A stretch of DNA of 64,000 nucleotides from NCBI GenBank assembly GCA_947632705.1, contig CANRQE010000005.1, positions 1-64,000 of the forward strand, given 5' to 3'. The position numbers were made by a program, and so were the translations under genes. Position 1 is the first letter of the stretch. Each line of letters begins with the position of its first letter. The notes beneath the pieces are model-generated. The model did not search any database. It had not been told where the DNA came from and saw only the letters and a program-made list of their open reading frames with translations. Below are positions 34,109-43,065 of this stretch, piece by piece. Origin of the DNA: an uncultured Coprococcus sp. (GTDB lineage Bacteria > Bacillota > Clostridia > Lachnospirales > Lachnospiraceae).

Positions 34109-36373
34109 TCATATTTTCTTTAGCTTTGCAAAAGATGCAAACATCTTTTTAACTCCGCATCTGTCAAAATTCACCGTTACCTCATAATCTCTGCCGCCCT
34201 GCACCAGCTGCGTCACCGTTCCATCCCCGAATTTGATATGACGCACTCTGTCACCTTCCCCATATTCCGGATTGATTTCTCTGTTCACTACAAATTCCTT
34301 ACCGAAGGCCGGCTTTGTCGATGGGGTAATTCCATATGACGCATGCTTCTTATATGGATTATTCTGTCCATAACCTCCGCCTTTTAAACCATAAGATTGG
34401 GAGGTTGCAAAAGGCATGGATTCCTGCTGTCTTTTTTTCATCCGGCCAAGCTCTCCGGCATCCGAAAGCAGCATCGGAGGAATCTCCGTCACAAATCTGG
34501 AAACAGGATTCAGATTATGGCTCCCATGCATCATCCTGCATTTTGCAGAACTCAGATAGAGCTTCTTCATGGCTCTGGTTATGCCGACGTAACAAAGTCT
34601 GCGCTCCTCCTCTAAAGCATCCTCATCTTCGGAATTGAGCGCCTGTGCACTTGGAAATATTCTGTCCTCCATTCCGCAAATAAATACATATGGGAATTCC
34701 AGTCCCTTGGCACTGTGCAGGGTCATCAGACTGACCACGCCATCTTCCGTGTTAATAGCATCTGCTTCTGAAACCAATGCGATTTCCTGAAGAAATTCAC
34801 CCAGATTTCCATTCTCCCGTTCCTCTTCAAACTGAATGATACGGTTCCTGAATTCATCCAGATTTTCAAGTCTTGTCATAGACTCATCCGAGTGTTCGTT
34901 GATCAGTTCCTCCTCATACCCAGTATCTTCCAGAATCCTGTCATATAGAAAGCTTATGCTCTCTCCCTCCTTCAGAATCTTCCGGAATGAATCCAAAAGC
35001 TGTATAAAATCACTGATCTTCGCAGCTGTTCTCCCCAGACCCGGGATGTTCTCCGGCCGCCGCATGGCAGCAAGCATACTTATTTCCTGCTGATTCGCAA
35101 ATGCCGCAATCTTATCAATACTGGCATCCCCGATTCCTCTCTTGGGAACATTGATAATCCTTCTTAATGCCGCATTGTCTTCCGGATTATAAAGCAGCTT
35201 CATGTATGCCATAACATCCTTAATCTCCAGCCGGTCATAGAAATTGGTTCCGCTATATATCTTATAAGGAATATTCCAGCTGACCAGCTTTTCCTCCAAA
35301 ACTCTGGACTGCGCATGCGTCCGGTACAGCACGGCAATCTCCCGATACTCCGCCTCCTGTCTGACAAGCTTTGCAATCTCGGATGCAATCTGCTCTGCCT
35401 CTTCATATTCGCTCTCACTTAAAGTATAGGAAACCTTCTCTCCTTTTTCCTTTTCTGTCCACAGCTTTTTATCCTTTCTGCCCGCATTATGACATATGAC
35501 TGCGTTTGCGGCTTCCAGGATGTTTCCGCAGGAGCGGTAATTCTGCTCCAGCTTTACTACCATGGCATCCGGATATTCCTTCTCAAAATTCAATATATTG
35601 GTAATATTGGCCCCTCTGAATTTATAAATAGACTGATCGTCATCTCCTACCACACACAAATTTCTGTATTTTTTTGCCAGCATCTTCACAAGCAGAAACT
35701 GTATATGATTCGTATCCTGATATTCATCCACCATAATATACCGGAACCTGTCCTGATAATATTCCAGTATGTCCGGATAATGCTCAAATAATTCCACGGT
35801 TTTATAGATCAGATCATCAAAATCAAACGCATTACAGGTCTTCAGCCTTTTCACATAAGCTCTGTAAACCTCCGCTGCTTTCATTTTTACATAATCCGCA
35901 GCATATCTCCGTTCAAATCCATCCGGCGACAGATACTGTTCTTTTGCCCTTGAGATTTCCGCCATAAACATCTTTTCCGGATACTGCTTCGGATCGATCT
36001 GAAGTTCCTTCAGGATGTTTTTAATGGCATTTTTCTGATCGGCCGTATCATAAATCGTAAAGTTTTTGCCATACCCAAGTCTGTCAGCAAAGCGCATCAG
36101 GATTCTGACGCACAGAGAATGAAAGGTACTGACCCATACCTGTTCTGCACCTTTCCCGACAATCCGGTTCACCCGTTCCCGCATCTCGTTCGCCGCTTTA
36201 TTGGTAAAGGTAATCGCTAAGATATGATATGGATTGATTCCTTCATGCTCCATCAGATATGCAATCCGGTGTGTAATTACCCTCGTTTTTCCGGAACCGG
36301 CGCCTGCCAAAATCAAAAGCGGACCATCTACATGGGCACAGGCTGTACTTTGCATATTATTTAAACCGTCCAT
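34109..36373 (-). CDS. pcrA: UvrD/PcrA-type ATP-dependent DNA helicase
   Basis: A 754-aa superfamily 1A helicase for repair and for clearing proteins from DNA. Motif I is LAGAGSGKTRV, Ia ITFTNKAANEM, II VDEYQDTN, III VGDDDQSIYKFRGA, IV EQNYRS, V LMTLHSAKGLEF, VI YVGITRAMKKLYL. The C-terminal tail ends in the KFGDGTV ... VNFDRCGVKKMFASFAKLKK module that binds RNA polymerase in PcrA. The ATG at 36373 follows GAGGAGG by 5-7 bases. Length is normal. Confidence 0.96.
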   Translation of the reverse strand: MDGLNNMQSTACAHVDGPLLILAGAGSGKTRVITHRIAYLMEHEGINPYHILAITFTNKAANEMRERVNRIVGKGAEQVWVSTFHSLCVRILMRFADRLGYGKNFTIYDTADQKNAIKNILKELQIDPKQYPEKMFMAEISRAKEQYLSPDGFERRYAADYVKMKAAEVYRAYVKRLKTCNAFDFDDLIYKTVELFEHYPDILEYYQDRFRYIMVDEYQDTNHIQFLLVKMLAKKYRNLCVVGDDDQSIYKFRGANITNILNFEKEYPDAMVVKLEQNYRSCGNILEAANAVICHNAGRKDKKLWTEKEKGEKVSYTLSESEYEEAEQIASEIAKLVRQEAEYREIAVLYRTHAQSRVLEEKLVSWNIPYKIYSGTNFYDRLEIKDVMAYMKLLYNPEDNAALRRIINVPKRGIGDASIDKIAAFANQQEISMLAAMRRPENIPGLGRTAAKISDFIQLLDSFRKILKEGESISFLYDRILEDTGYEEELINEHSDESMTRLENLDEFRNRIIQFEEERENGNLGEFLQEIALVSEADAINTEDGVVSLMTLHSAKGLEFPYVFICGMEDRIFPSAQALNSEDEDALEEERRLCYVGITRAMKKLYLSSAKCRMMHGSHNLNPVSRFVTEIPPMLLSDAGELGRMKKRQQESMPFATSQSYGLKGGGYGQNNPYKKHASYGITPSTKPAFGKEFVVNREINPEYGEGDRVRHIKFGDGTVTQLVQGGRDYEVTVNFDRCGVKKMFASFAKLKKI

Positions 36374-36410
36374 GGCTCCTCCTCGCTATGCTTCCAGCAT
36401 AAAGATGACA

Positions 36411-36478
36411 TACCCCGACAGACTGAACTCTGTCAGGGTACAGCAAATGTGCTGTTGTAAAGAATCACAACAGCACAT
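36411..36478. repeat. two stem-loops between pcrA and the SPFH gene
   Basis: The first (36411-36440) is TACCCCGACAGA against TCTGTCAGGGTA with one mismatch. The second (36447-36478) is a perfect 12-bp stem, ATGTGCTGTTGT against ACAACAGCACAT, with an 8-base loop. Neither has a T-run. Confidence 0.75.
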
Positions 36479-36507
36479 GCATTGAAAAATATAGTAAACA
36501 TGATTGT

Positions 36508-37491
36508 CTAAGACAGCTTATGTCCACAGTTTCCGCAGAAATTCGCACCGTTCGTCGGGCTTCCGCAGTTCGGGCAGAATTTCGGCGCCCCGCCCGCATT
36601 CGGACCTGCCGGCTGACCTGATACAGGCTGGGTATTATTCTGCATTCCATTGACCATCTGATTTGCCATCATCATACCCATCTGCATGCCCATCATGGCG
36701 CCTGCCATATCTGTAGTCGCATTCCCGGTCTTTGTGGACGGACTTGTCATGGCGTCTACCATCTTAACCTGTTGAAAACGATTCATATCGCCAACCATTG
36801 TGTACTCTGCTGCCTGATCGGCACGTTTGGTAATATTTTCAGGATATGTAAATTCACTGATTCTGAAATCTGTCATTGTAAGACCGATTCCATACAACTC
36901 CATATCCAGATCTTCCTTAATTCCTTTTGAAATCTCTGTCGCATTTGCCATCAGATTAAACACGTCGCCGCCGACCTGGGTAATCCATTTCATCAGCAAG
37001 CCGTCCAAAATACCCTTGATACGGTCTCTGACGTCATCTACGGCATACATGGCTTTCACACCGGCAATTTTTTCAATCAAAACATTATAATCTCCGATTT
37101 TGAAAGAAAACTTACCGTTTGAGCGTACCGGCAATCCACCCGGAAGTCCCGGCGCCTGCAAACGGACCGGTGAGCCGGTTCCCCAGTTACAGGTAAATTC
37201 CTTGGTATTGACAAATAAAACTTCTGCCCGCAAGCCTGAATTAAAACCAAATTTAAATCCCTTTAAGGTTGAAAGGAACGGAATGATCTCCGAATCTATG
37301 GTATAGCTTCCCGACTCGGTAAAAATACCCTCCACTGCACCATTATACAGAAAAATCGCATCCTGACCCGGTTTCAATATCAAACGGGAATCCTTCTTTA
37401 TCTCTCTGTTGGTCCATTTCCAAAATAGAAGGTCATCTCTGTATTCTTCCCATTCAACTACATTCGCAAACTGATTTGAAAATAATCCCAT
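36508..37491 (-). CDS. SPFH/YdjI-like protein with C-terminal zinc ribbon
   Basis: A 327-aa protein. The SPFH-type body (about 1-235) starts with MGLFSNQFANVVEW and includes NREIKKDSRLILKPGQDAIFLYNG. A Met/Gln-rich stretch (MMGMQMGMMMANQMVNGMQ) follows, and a zinc ribbon CPNCG ... CGNCG ends it. In Bacillus the relative YdjI recruits PspA to the membrane. Here the gene lies 41 bases downstream of a PspA-like gene on the same strand, so the pair likely forms a membrane-stress complex. No YdjG/YdjH relatives are present. Confidence 0.88.
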   Translation of the reverse strand: MGLFSNQFANVVEWEEYRDDLLFWKWTNREIKKDSRLILKPGQDAIFLYNGAVEGIFTESGSYTIDSEIIPFLSTLKGFKFGFNSGLRAEVLFVNTKEFTCNWGTGSPVRLQAPGLPGGLPVRSNGKFSFKIGDYNVLIEKIAGVKAMYAVDDVRDRIKGILDGLLMKWITQVGGDVFNLMANATEISKGIKEDLDMELYGIGLTMTDFRISEFTYPENITKRADQAAEYTMVGDMNRFQQVKMVDAMTSPSTKTGNATTDMAGAMMGMQMGMMMANQMVNGMQNNTQPVSGQPAGPNAGGAPKFCPNCGSPTNGANFCGNCGHKLS

Positions 37492-37532
37492 TTTAATCCT
37501 CCTGATTTATAACCGGTTTTTTCAGCATATTC

Positions 37533-38216
37533 TTATTCTGAAAGACCCATCTTAGCCTTTAATGCTGCCAGTTCATCCTGAAGGTCTGCACTTGGCGCTG
37601 CATCATATTTGGAAGCGAGGTCTTCAACAGAATCCTCCCCTGCCTGATTCAACTCAGACATGGCGTTGGCTTTGTCAAGCATTGCATCCGCTTTTGCTTC
37701 CATTCTGTCAAAGGCTGCCATGGAATTGGTAGAATCCGCAACGCTTCCCATCATCTTATTCATCTTTTCCTGTGTCTTTGCAACCTGAACCTTTGCCTTG
37801 ATTGCATCTCTTCTGGAATTCAGTTCCATCATGTCCTTCGTCAGCTTATCATGCAGCTGCTTCATCTTGGCAGAATTGGCAGCGGCAGCATCATAGGCCT
37901 GCTGTAACGGAACCTGCTTTTGCACAAGCTGATTTTTCTTCTCTAAGAACTTCATGGCATCTGCCTCATTACCGGCAAGCAATGCTTTTTCTGCATAGGT
38001 CTGCATCTTGGCAATTTCTGCATCGCATTCCTCTAACTGTCTCTTGCATCTCTGCTCTTCTGCCATAATGGTCGCAGTCTCGGACTTAACACTTCTTAAA
38101 TCCTCCTGCAAATCTCTCATGCACTGATCGATCATCTTTTCAGGATCCTCTGCTTTATCAAGCAAAGCATTGATATTAGATGCCATAATGTCTTTGAATC
38201 TTTTCAATATTCCCAT
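37533..38216 (-). CDS. pspA: PspA/IM30 family membrane-stress protein
   Basis: A 227-aa, all-helical coiled-coil protein (MGILKRFKDIMASNINALLDKAEDPEKMIDQ, start typical of PspA/LiaH/Vipp1). It forms ESCRT-III-like rods that protect leaky membranes. The six-helix pattern with CMRDLQEDL and the final acidic tail DLQDELAALKAKMG are present. It is the first gene of an operon with the SPFH protein and has its own promoter. Confidence 0.93.
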   Translation of the reverse strand: MGILKRFKDIMASNINALLDKAEDPEKMIDQCMRDLQEDLRSVKSETATIMAEEQRCKRQLEECDAEIAKMQTYAEKALLAGNEADAMKFLEKKNQLVQKQVPLQQAYDAAAANSAKMKQLHDKLTKDMMELNSRRDAIKAKVQVAKTQEKMNKMMGSVADSTNSMAAFDRMEAKADAMLDKANAMSELNQAGEDSVEDLASKYDAAPSADLQDELAALKAKMGLSE

Positions 38217-38297
38217 ATTGTACCTCCTGCTTACGGCTGTCGCCGAAAAAATAAAACTTTAGTTTACGCACATAATAAATGTACATTCAGTGCCCCT

Positions 38298-38326
38298 ATT
38301 ATATCATTTTATCCCTTGATACGCAA
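38298..38326 (-). promoter_or_regulatory. sigma-A promoter of pspA-SPFH operon
   Basis: TTGCGT (38321-38326), a 17-base spacer and TATAAT (38298-38303). The leader to the ATG is about 75 bases. Confidence 0.7.
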
Positions 38327-38400
38327 TCCTTTTCAGGCTATGCCACCTGAACATGCCAAATTCCGTACGTTAAAACCTTTAACAGCTGTCTGCATCCCTC

Positions 38401-39342
38401 TTAATCGCGGAAACCGCCGCCGCTGATTCTGAATTCCGGTCTGGTTTTCTGCGCATCCTGCGCCGGTTTTCCAAAGGTGGAGTCAGTGACCGATTCTTCC
38501 AGCGGAACCGGCGTACGATCCTCACTGATCTGTGCCTTTCTGTCGGTTTTTACATCGGAAACCGGCTGGTAGACTGTCTCCGCCTGCTCTCGTTCTTCAT
38601 ACACATCCGGAATTTTAACCGGCTCTCTGGACGCTTTGACCTTGATTTTGTCTTCCTCTTTTTTCTCATCAAAATCAAATTCCCACTGTACAACAGACGG
38701 CTGCTCCTCGCCCTCCGGCTGATCATCTTCCATGGCCTTATTTTTCTCGTAATACAGCTCGTTTGCAAGCAGCTGGCTGATCTCTAAAATATCGGCATAG
38801 CGCTCCTGCTTTTTCATCTCCATCAGGCCATCCATCAACTCGCGTTTGTTTTGTTCTATAATTTCGGATTTCTTTCTTAAAGAATCCAGCACCCTGTCCG
38901 TTTCCATACTGATCATATTATAGGTCTGCCGAACAGTCTCATTGATCTCCATCAGCATCTCATTTGTATAGATGATGGACGCCGCGTAAATCTCATTTGC
39001 AGTCCTGAGCGCCATCTTGTCCTGCTTATTCAGATTTCTGACCTTCCTCTGTACTGCGATTGGATTCGGCTTGCTCATCCGGATTCTGGAAGCAGTTTCT
39101 TCCGCTTCTATAATGATCTCTTCCGCTTCCTCATTCGCCTCTTTGATAATCTTGCTCCGCTTATCCGTAATCTCATGATACGCTTTCAGTTCTATATCAA
39201 TTGTTGTTTTTAAATCTTCAATGATTTCCAGAATTTCTTCCTGATTGACCAGTACCTTCCCGGCAGCAAACGGAACATTCTGGCCGTCCTCTATCAAAAC
39301 CTGCATACGATCCAGCAGTTGTTTTGCCTTTCCTCTTTCCAT
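38401..39342 (-). CDS. coiled-coil protein, cell-division-like
   Basis: A 313-aa soluble protein from ATG 39342 (GGGAGG upstream). A long helical coiled coil covers about 1-200 (KAKQLLDRMQVLIED; ANEEAEEIIIEAEETASRI), similar in style to ATPase-subunit-H/DivIVA-like proteins of Lachnospiraceae. The last third is charged and disordered (EEDDQPEGEEQP; EPVKIPDVYEE). No enzyme motif is seen. Relatives often sit near coaD or division genes; here it stands alone with its own terminator-free end. Function unknown. Confidence 0.6.
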   Translation of the reverse strand: MERGKAKQLLDRMQVLIEDGQNVPFAAGKVLVNQEEILEIIEDLKTTIDIELKAYHEITDKRSKIIKEANEEAEEIIIEAEETASRIRMSKPNPIAVQRKVRNLNKQDKMALRTANEIYAASIIYTNEMLMEINETVRQTYNMISMETDRVLDSLRKKSEIIEQNKRELMDGLMEMKKQERYADILEISQLLANELYYEKNKAMEDDQPEGEEQPSVVQWEFDFDEKKEEDKIKVKASREPVKIPDVYEEREQAETVYQPVSDVKTDRKAQISEDRTPVPLEESVTDSTFGKPAQDAQKTRPEFRISGGGFRD

Positions 39343-39451
39343 GATAAACCTCCCATTCGGCATATTCTGTCCAAATGTCAACGTAATGGATATTTTATCA
39401 TTTTTTTCGTCCTATTTCAATAAATGCAGATAATTTTATATCTTTCTAAAT

Positions 39452-39479
39452 CAGAAAATCTGCCGGCGGCAGATTTTTT
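39452..39479 (-). terminator. terminator after the hotdog thioesterase gene
   Basis: AAATCTGCCG (39456-39465) faces CGGCAGATTT (39467-39476); on the minus strand the stem runs into TTTTCTGATTT, right after the thioesterase stop. Confidence 0.82.
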
Positions 39480-39483
39480 GAAT

Positions 39484-39909
39484 CTATATGTTTTCACTTT
39501 CGATCGGCCCAAGCTTATAGTAGCTCAGGGTGACCTTTGCAATATGATTCTGTTTGTCATCACGAATCCAGACGTCATAGACGGATATCGTCCTTCCGTT
39601 TTTCACTTCCTCAGCCTCCGCCGTCAGGTATTCCGTATCCTTTGCCGGATACAGGTACTGGATGGACGCAGAAACGGTGGTTACATAGCTGCCTCTTGTC
39701 ATTGCGGCGGTGCCCCCGATCGTATCGGCAAGGGTAAAAATGCAGCCGCCATGCACGGAGCCGAAGGGATTTCGCAGCTGCGGCCGAAGCTTTAATTTGC
39801 CGGTTGCATAGCCCTCATGAAACTCTCCGTATTCCACACCGACATAATTGATAAACCCATTTTCGTTCCGGATCTTTTGTATATGTTCCATCAGTTCGCT
39901 TTCTAACAT
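39484..39909 (-). CDS. PaaI-family hotdog thioesterase
   Basis: A 141-aa hotdog-fold acyl-CoA thioesterase. The PaaI signature NPFGSVHGGCIFTLADTIGG (47-66) with the active-site Asp is present, followed by SASIQYLYPA. It hydrolyses an aryl- or acyl-CoA. It starts 15 bases after the stop of the amidotransferase-like gene and is the last gene before a terminator, so it belongs to the glutamine-kinase-like cluster by position, though a functional link is not evident. Confidence 0.88.
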   Translation of the reverse strand: MLESELMEHIQKIRNENGFINYVGVEYGEFHEGYATGKLKLRPQLRNPFGSVHGGCIFTLADTIGGTAAMTRGSYVTTVSASIQYLYPAKDTEYLTAEAEEVKNGRTISVYDVWIRDDKQNHIAKVTLSYYKLGPIESENI

Positions 39910-39924
39910 TTCTTTACCATCCCT

Positions 39925-40608
39925 TTAATCAATATCAGATTTCTTATCATCCCGTGGCAGTCCAAGAAAATCCTGAATCAAATGCCTTGTAAACAGTCTT
40001 CCCTCTTCAGTCTCAAAATATCTCTCCGGATGCCACTGAAAGGCCAGAATACTCATGATTGGAGAGACAAATGCTTCCACCGTCTTATTTTCTTCGTCAA
40101 CCACAATCGGATAAAACATCGTAGACAGATTTTCCAGATAAACACAGTCACTATGGAAATTATTAACTTTAATATATTTATCTGAATTGACAACACGGGC
40201 CGGATGATCGATTCCCCGCGGGCGCGGTACCGTAAACGGCGCAGAATATGAAATCTTACCGCCAAACAGGGCATTCAGATGCTGCATACCGCGGCACACC
40301 CCTATAATCGGTATATTGTTGTCCACACAATACATGATCAGCTGCTCTTCCATTGCATCTCTGTGCGGCTGAAGCTCCGCATTATGAGGTTCCACATAAT
40401 GTCTCGGATGCAGAGTTCCGCCTCCGGTCACAATCAGCAGGTCAAAATGCTCCTCAAACAGCAGATCTGTATTCCTGGTGAAATTGGAAACAGGATGCAG
40501 CCTGATTCCCATACTTTCATAATATTCCGTGTAAGCCGCCTCCAAAACATCCGTTGTTTTCCCATACATATTTTGTCCTTCTCTCTGGGTGATCAGGGCA
40601 TGAAGCAT
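39925..40608 (-). CDS. class I amidotransferase-fold hydrolase, Cj1417-like candidate
   Basis: A 227-aa protein with the class I glutamine-amidotransferase fold of gamma-glutamyl hydrolases. Nucleophile Cys105 sits in GVCRGMQHLNALFGG, and His193 and Glu195 in FQWHPE complete the triad. The start is 4 bases after the upstream stop, with AGGAGG in the previous gene's last codons, so it is tightly coupled to the PEP-synthase-like gene. In Campylobacter jejuni, Cj1417 of this fold hydrolyses gamma-glutamyl-CDP-amidate and lies beside the glutamine kinase Cj1418. That pairing makes a phosphoramidate role the best guess. A PuuD-like gamma-Glu-GABA hydrolase is the alternative. Confidence 0.75.
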   Translation of the reverse strand: MLHALITQREGQNMYGKTTDVLEAAYTEYYESMGIRLHPVSNFTRNTDLLFEEHFDLLIVTGGGTLHPRHYVEPHNAELQPHRDAMEEQLIMYCVDNNIPIIGVCRGMQHLNALFGGKISYSAPFTVPRPRGIDHPARVVNSDKYIKVNNFHSDCVYLENLSTMFYPIVVDEENKTVEAFVSPIMSILAFQWHPERYFETEEGRLFTRHLIQDFLGLPRDDKKSDID

Positions 40609-40612
40609 CGCC

Positions 40613-42997
40613 TTACACCTCCTTTCGTATCTTTCCGTTTTTACAATCCAGCGTCAGGTAAGACAATTCCGAAACATAATTGTATATCGCATCTCCGCAT
40701 CCGATTGCCGCAGGAATATTAAATTCTGCGCACCGGATGGCCATATGGGAGGCGACGCCCCCGTATTTTGTAATAAAGCCTCTGATTCCTTTTGCAAAAA
40801 TCCAGTCATAGCCCGGATCCGCCTTGGGAATCACTACTATCTTATCCCTTACATCGATTACCGGTTTTCCGGCCGGCTGCGAATCATGCTCTTCCAACAG
40901 TATAACCTCTCCGGACACGATTTCTGAGGTTATAAAATTCGGCCTTGCTTCCCGGATTTCAATCACACGGATATCCTGCTCCGATGTAAGAACATCCGGC
41001 AGGATCAGAAGGGAATTTCTTTCATAAATACGTTTATTTTTCTCTATGACCGACATCCATTCCGTTTTGATATCGTCCTCCTTCTGGTCACACGCGCGGA
41101 AAACGGTATCTACATCCAGATAAGCCAGCTCTTCTTTGGAAATATCCATTTTTTTTCCGGCTTCAATCAAAATATCTATGGCAAGACTTAAAGATTTCGT
41201 GAATTCAAATTTAAAATATTCCCGTTCCTCCATCGAATCCCGCAGATATTCCACAAATTCTTTTGTATCTGTAAAAAATCCCAGCTGTTTCAGGGCATCT
41301 GCCATCGCTGCATCCCTTAATGGATTGTGCTTCAGGTCTTCGATTTTCTGTCTCTGTTTTTTGGCATTACTGCTGCCCTTGGAAATATCAAATGTCCGGT
41401 CTGCATAAGTTTCACAGGTAATATCATAGGTTCCGGACCGCAAATGGCCATACTTCTCGTTAAAGCTTGCTCTCGTAATCTTTCCGTCCGCATAATCCTG
41501 AAAATCAGCGTCATATTCAGAGGCAACCGTATATACGGACATCATAAAATCATCCATTTCTTTTTTGCTGAAATATCCTTTTTCCACCAGAGACCTGCAC
41601 AGGGCCTTTGCAATAAATGCAAGGCGGGCCTGTCTTGCAAATTTAGGCGTGCCATACTGCTTGATACTCTCCAATAACTGAATAAAGTACAAAATCAGGG
41701 TACTGACATCATTACAGGACATCCGGAAGTTGCTCCGGATATTTTCACGGTGCACGCGCAGACCGTTCAGCGCACGCAGATCCTGCATCCGGTTTCTTTT
41801 AAAGTCACGGACCGCTTGATCGGTCAGATGAAACAGCGCACTGTTGAAATCACTGATCTCCTCCCGGGAAAAACCGTTCTGCAACAGACTTTCCAGCTGT
41901 TCCTTTGTCGTAAGGTCATAATTGGATAAAACAATCTCAAACTCAATTTTATCATGCGCGCTGAGATCCTTCTTCAATTTTTCCGTATAATAGCGGATCA
42001 GCTTCTTTACCAGGGTAAGATCCAGATTTTCCGGTGTCAGGCAGAGAAATGACTGTTTCAACGATACAAAAGGCTTATTTGCAACCCGGTACATCAGCTC
42101 TCCTTCCACTTCCTGATAACCGATATAATTCAGTCCCTGATTCCAGGCGGACTTTGTAATGATCTCCCTGTAAAGAGAATAGTCCAGCGGATGAGGATTT
42201 TCACCTATCATCTCCGCCGGATTCCAAAATGCCATATCCGACAATATGGTATTCTCCTCTTTCAGACTCTTACAGATATCCCGATAGTTTTGTCCGGCTG
42301 ATTCTGCCAGTTCAAAAAACGCTTCATCGGACAGACGCCTTTTGTGCCCCTGCATATTCGCTGCCAACGGACGGACCTGAAAAATAACAATTTCCTTGTT
42401 TTCAAGAACCGCAAACTCGATATCCAACGGATAATCCGGAAAAATATCCTCTATTTCCATAACTGCTTCCAGCAGATTTTTCCATTCGGCCGGCAGCACA
42501 TCCGGATGTGTGTTACGTAAAACATACAGAGTCTTTCCGCCTCGTCCTCCCGTAACAATATCCGTATCCCCTCCATGATAGGAAATGACATAATAAGGTC
42601 TGTCCGCCTTCACGTCACGGGTAAAAACCACTCCGCTGCAGCGGACATGCTCCGTTTCTTTCTGGATCAATACCTGCTCATGCTCCAATCGGTCTTTCTC
42701 CAGATCATAGGATGCAAATACCCGTTCAATTGCCTGTGCAACCTCTTTTCTGTGGCTTCCATCCACATGCAGAATACTCAGATAGTGTCCTGCATTCGAG
42801 TTATGTAAACCATCTTCATTGGAACAGGAGCTCCGGACAATCAACGTCTGTCCGCCCAGCCTGTTTTCAATTTTTTCAAGCACTGCTTCCTTATCCTGCC
42901 GATATTCCTTTCCGGTTACGACGAAGCTGTCCTCGATATGCGATTTTTTTATCTTATCATACAGATACAGCAGCGTATCCGCCTTCGTCTGCAGCAT
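40613..42997 (-). CDS. PEP-synthase-like enzyme, probable L-glutamine kinase
   Basis: A 794-aa protein from ATG 42997 (GGAGG upstream; a GTG 11 codons earlier is unsupported). The N-terminal ATP-grasp part has RSSCSNED (55-62), QVLIQ and QVRPL (207-211), as in PEP synthase. A family-specific middle region starts with WNPAEMIGENPHPL (258-271), and the C-terminal swivelling domain has GGVASH with catalytic His751, then MAIRCAEFNIPAAIG. The large PEP-binding TIM barrel is absent, so it is not a normal PPDK or PEP synthase. This combination matches, to my knowledge, the Cj1418 group, which uses ATP to phosphorylate the amide of glutamine. No cytidylyltransferase (Cj1416) is adjacent. Rifampicin phosphotransferase is a less likely alternative. 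Confidence 0.7.
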   Translation of the reverse strand: MLQTKADTLLYLYDKIKKSHIEDSFVVTGKEYRQDKEAVLEKIENRLGGQTLIVRSSCSNEDGLHNSNAGHYLSILHVDGSHRKEVAQAIERVFASYDLEKDRLEHEQVLIQKETEHVRCSGVVFTRDVKADRPYYVISYHGGDTDIVTGGRGGKTLYVLRNTHPDVLPAEWKNLLEAVMEIEDIFPDYPLDIEFAVLENKEIVIFQVRPLAANMQGHKRRLSDEAFFELAESAGQNYRDICKSLKEENTILSDMAFWNPAEMIGENPHPLDYSLYREIITKSAWNQGLNYIGYQEVEGELMYRVANKPFVSLKQSFLCLTPENLDLTLVKKLIRYYTEKLKKDLSAHDKIEFEIVLSNYDLTTKEQLESLLQNGFSREEISDFNSALFHLTDQAVRDFKRNRMQDLRALNGLRVHRENIRSNFRMSCNDVSTLILYFIQLLESIKQYGTPKFARQARLAFIAKALCRSLVEKGYFSKKEMDDFMMSVYTVASEYDADFQDYADGKITRASFNEKYGHLRSGTYDITCETYADRTFDISKGSSNAKKQRQKIEDLKHNPLRDAAMADALKQLGFFTDTKEFVEYLRDSMEEREYFKFEFTKSLSLAIDILIEAGKKMDISKEELAYLDVDTVFRACDQKEDDIKTEWMSVIEKNKRIYERNSLLILPDVLTSEQDIRVIEIREARPNFITSEIVSGEVILLEEHDSQPAGKPVIDVRDKIVVIPKADPGYDWIFAKGIRGFITKYGGVASHMAIRCAEFNIPAAIGCGDAIYNYVSELSYLTLDCKNGKIRKEV

Positions 42998-43015
42998 GAA
43001 AAACCTCCGTTTTGA

Positions 43016-43057
43016 CAAAAGAAACTGCACCCTAATATCTTCATACTAAAGTGCAGT
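43016..43057 (-). terminator. terminator/attenuator between nitroreductase and the glutamine-kinase-like gene
   Basis: ACTGCAC (43024-43030) pairs with GTGCAGT (43051-43057), followed on the minus strand by TTCTTTTG. It lies 20 bases before the ribosome site of the next gene, so some readthrough is possible. Confidence 0.7.
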
Positions 43058-43065
43058 ACAAAATC

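Noticed and set aside
40613..43030. Ordinary PEP synthase or pyruvate phosphate dikinase
   Set aside because: The PEP-binding TIM barrel is absent and the middle region is of a different family, so the central-metabolism label is misleading.
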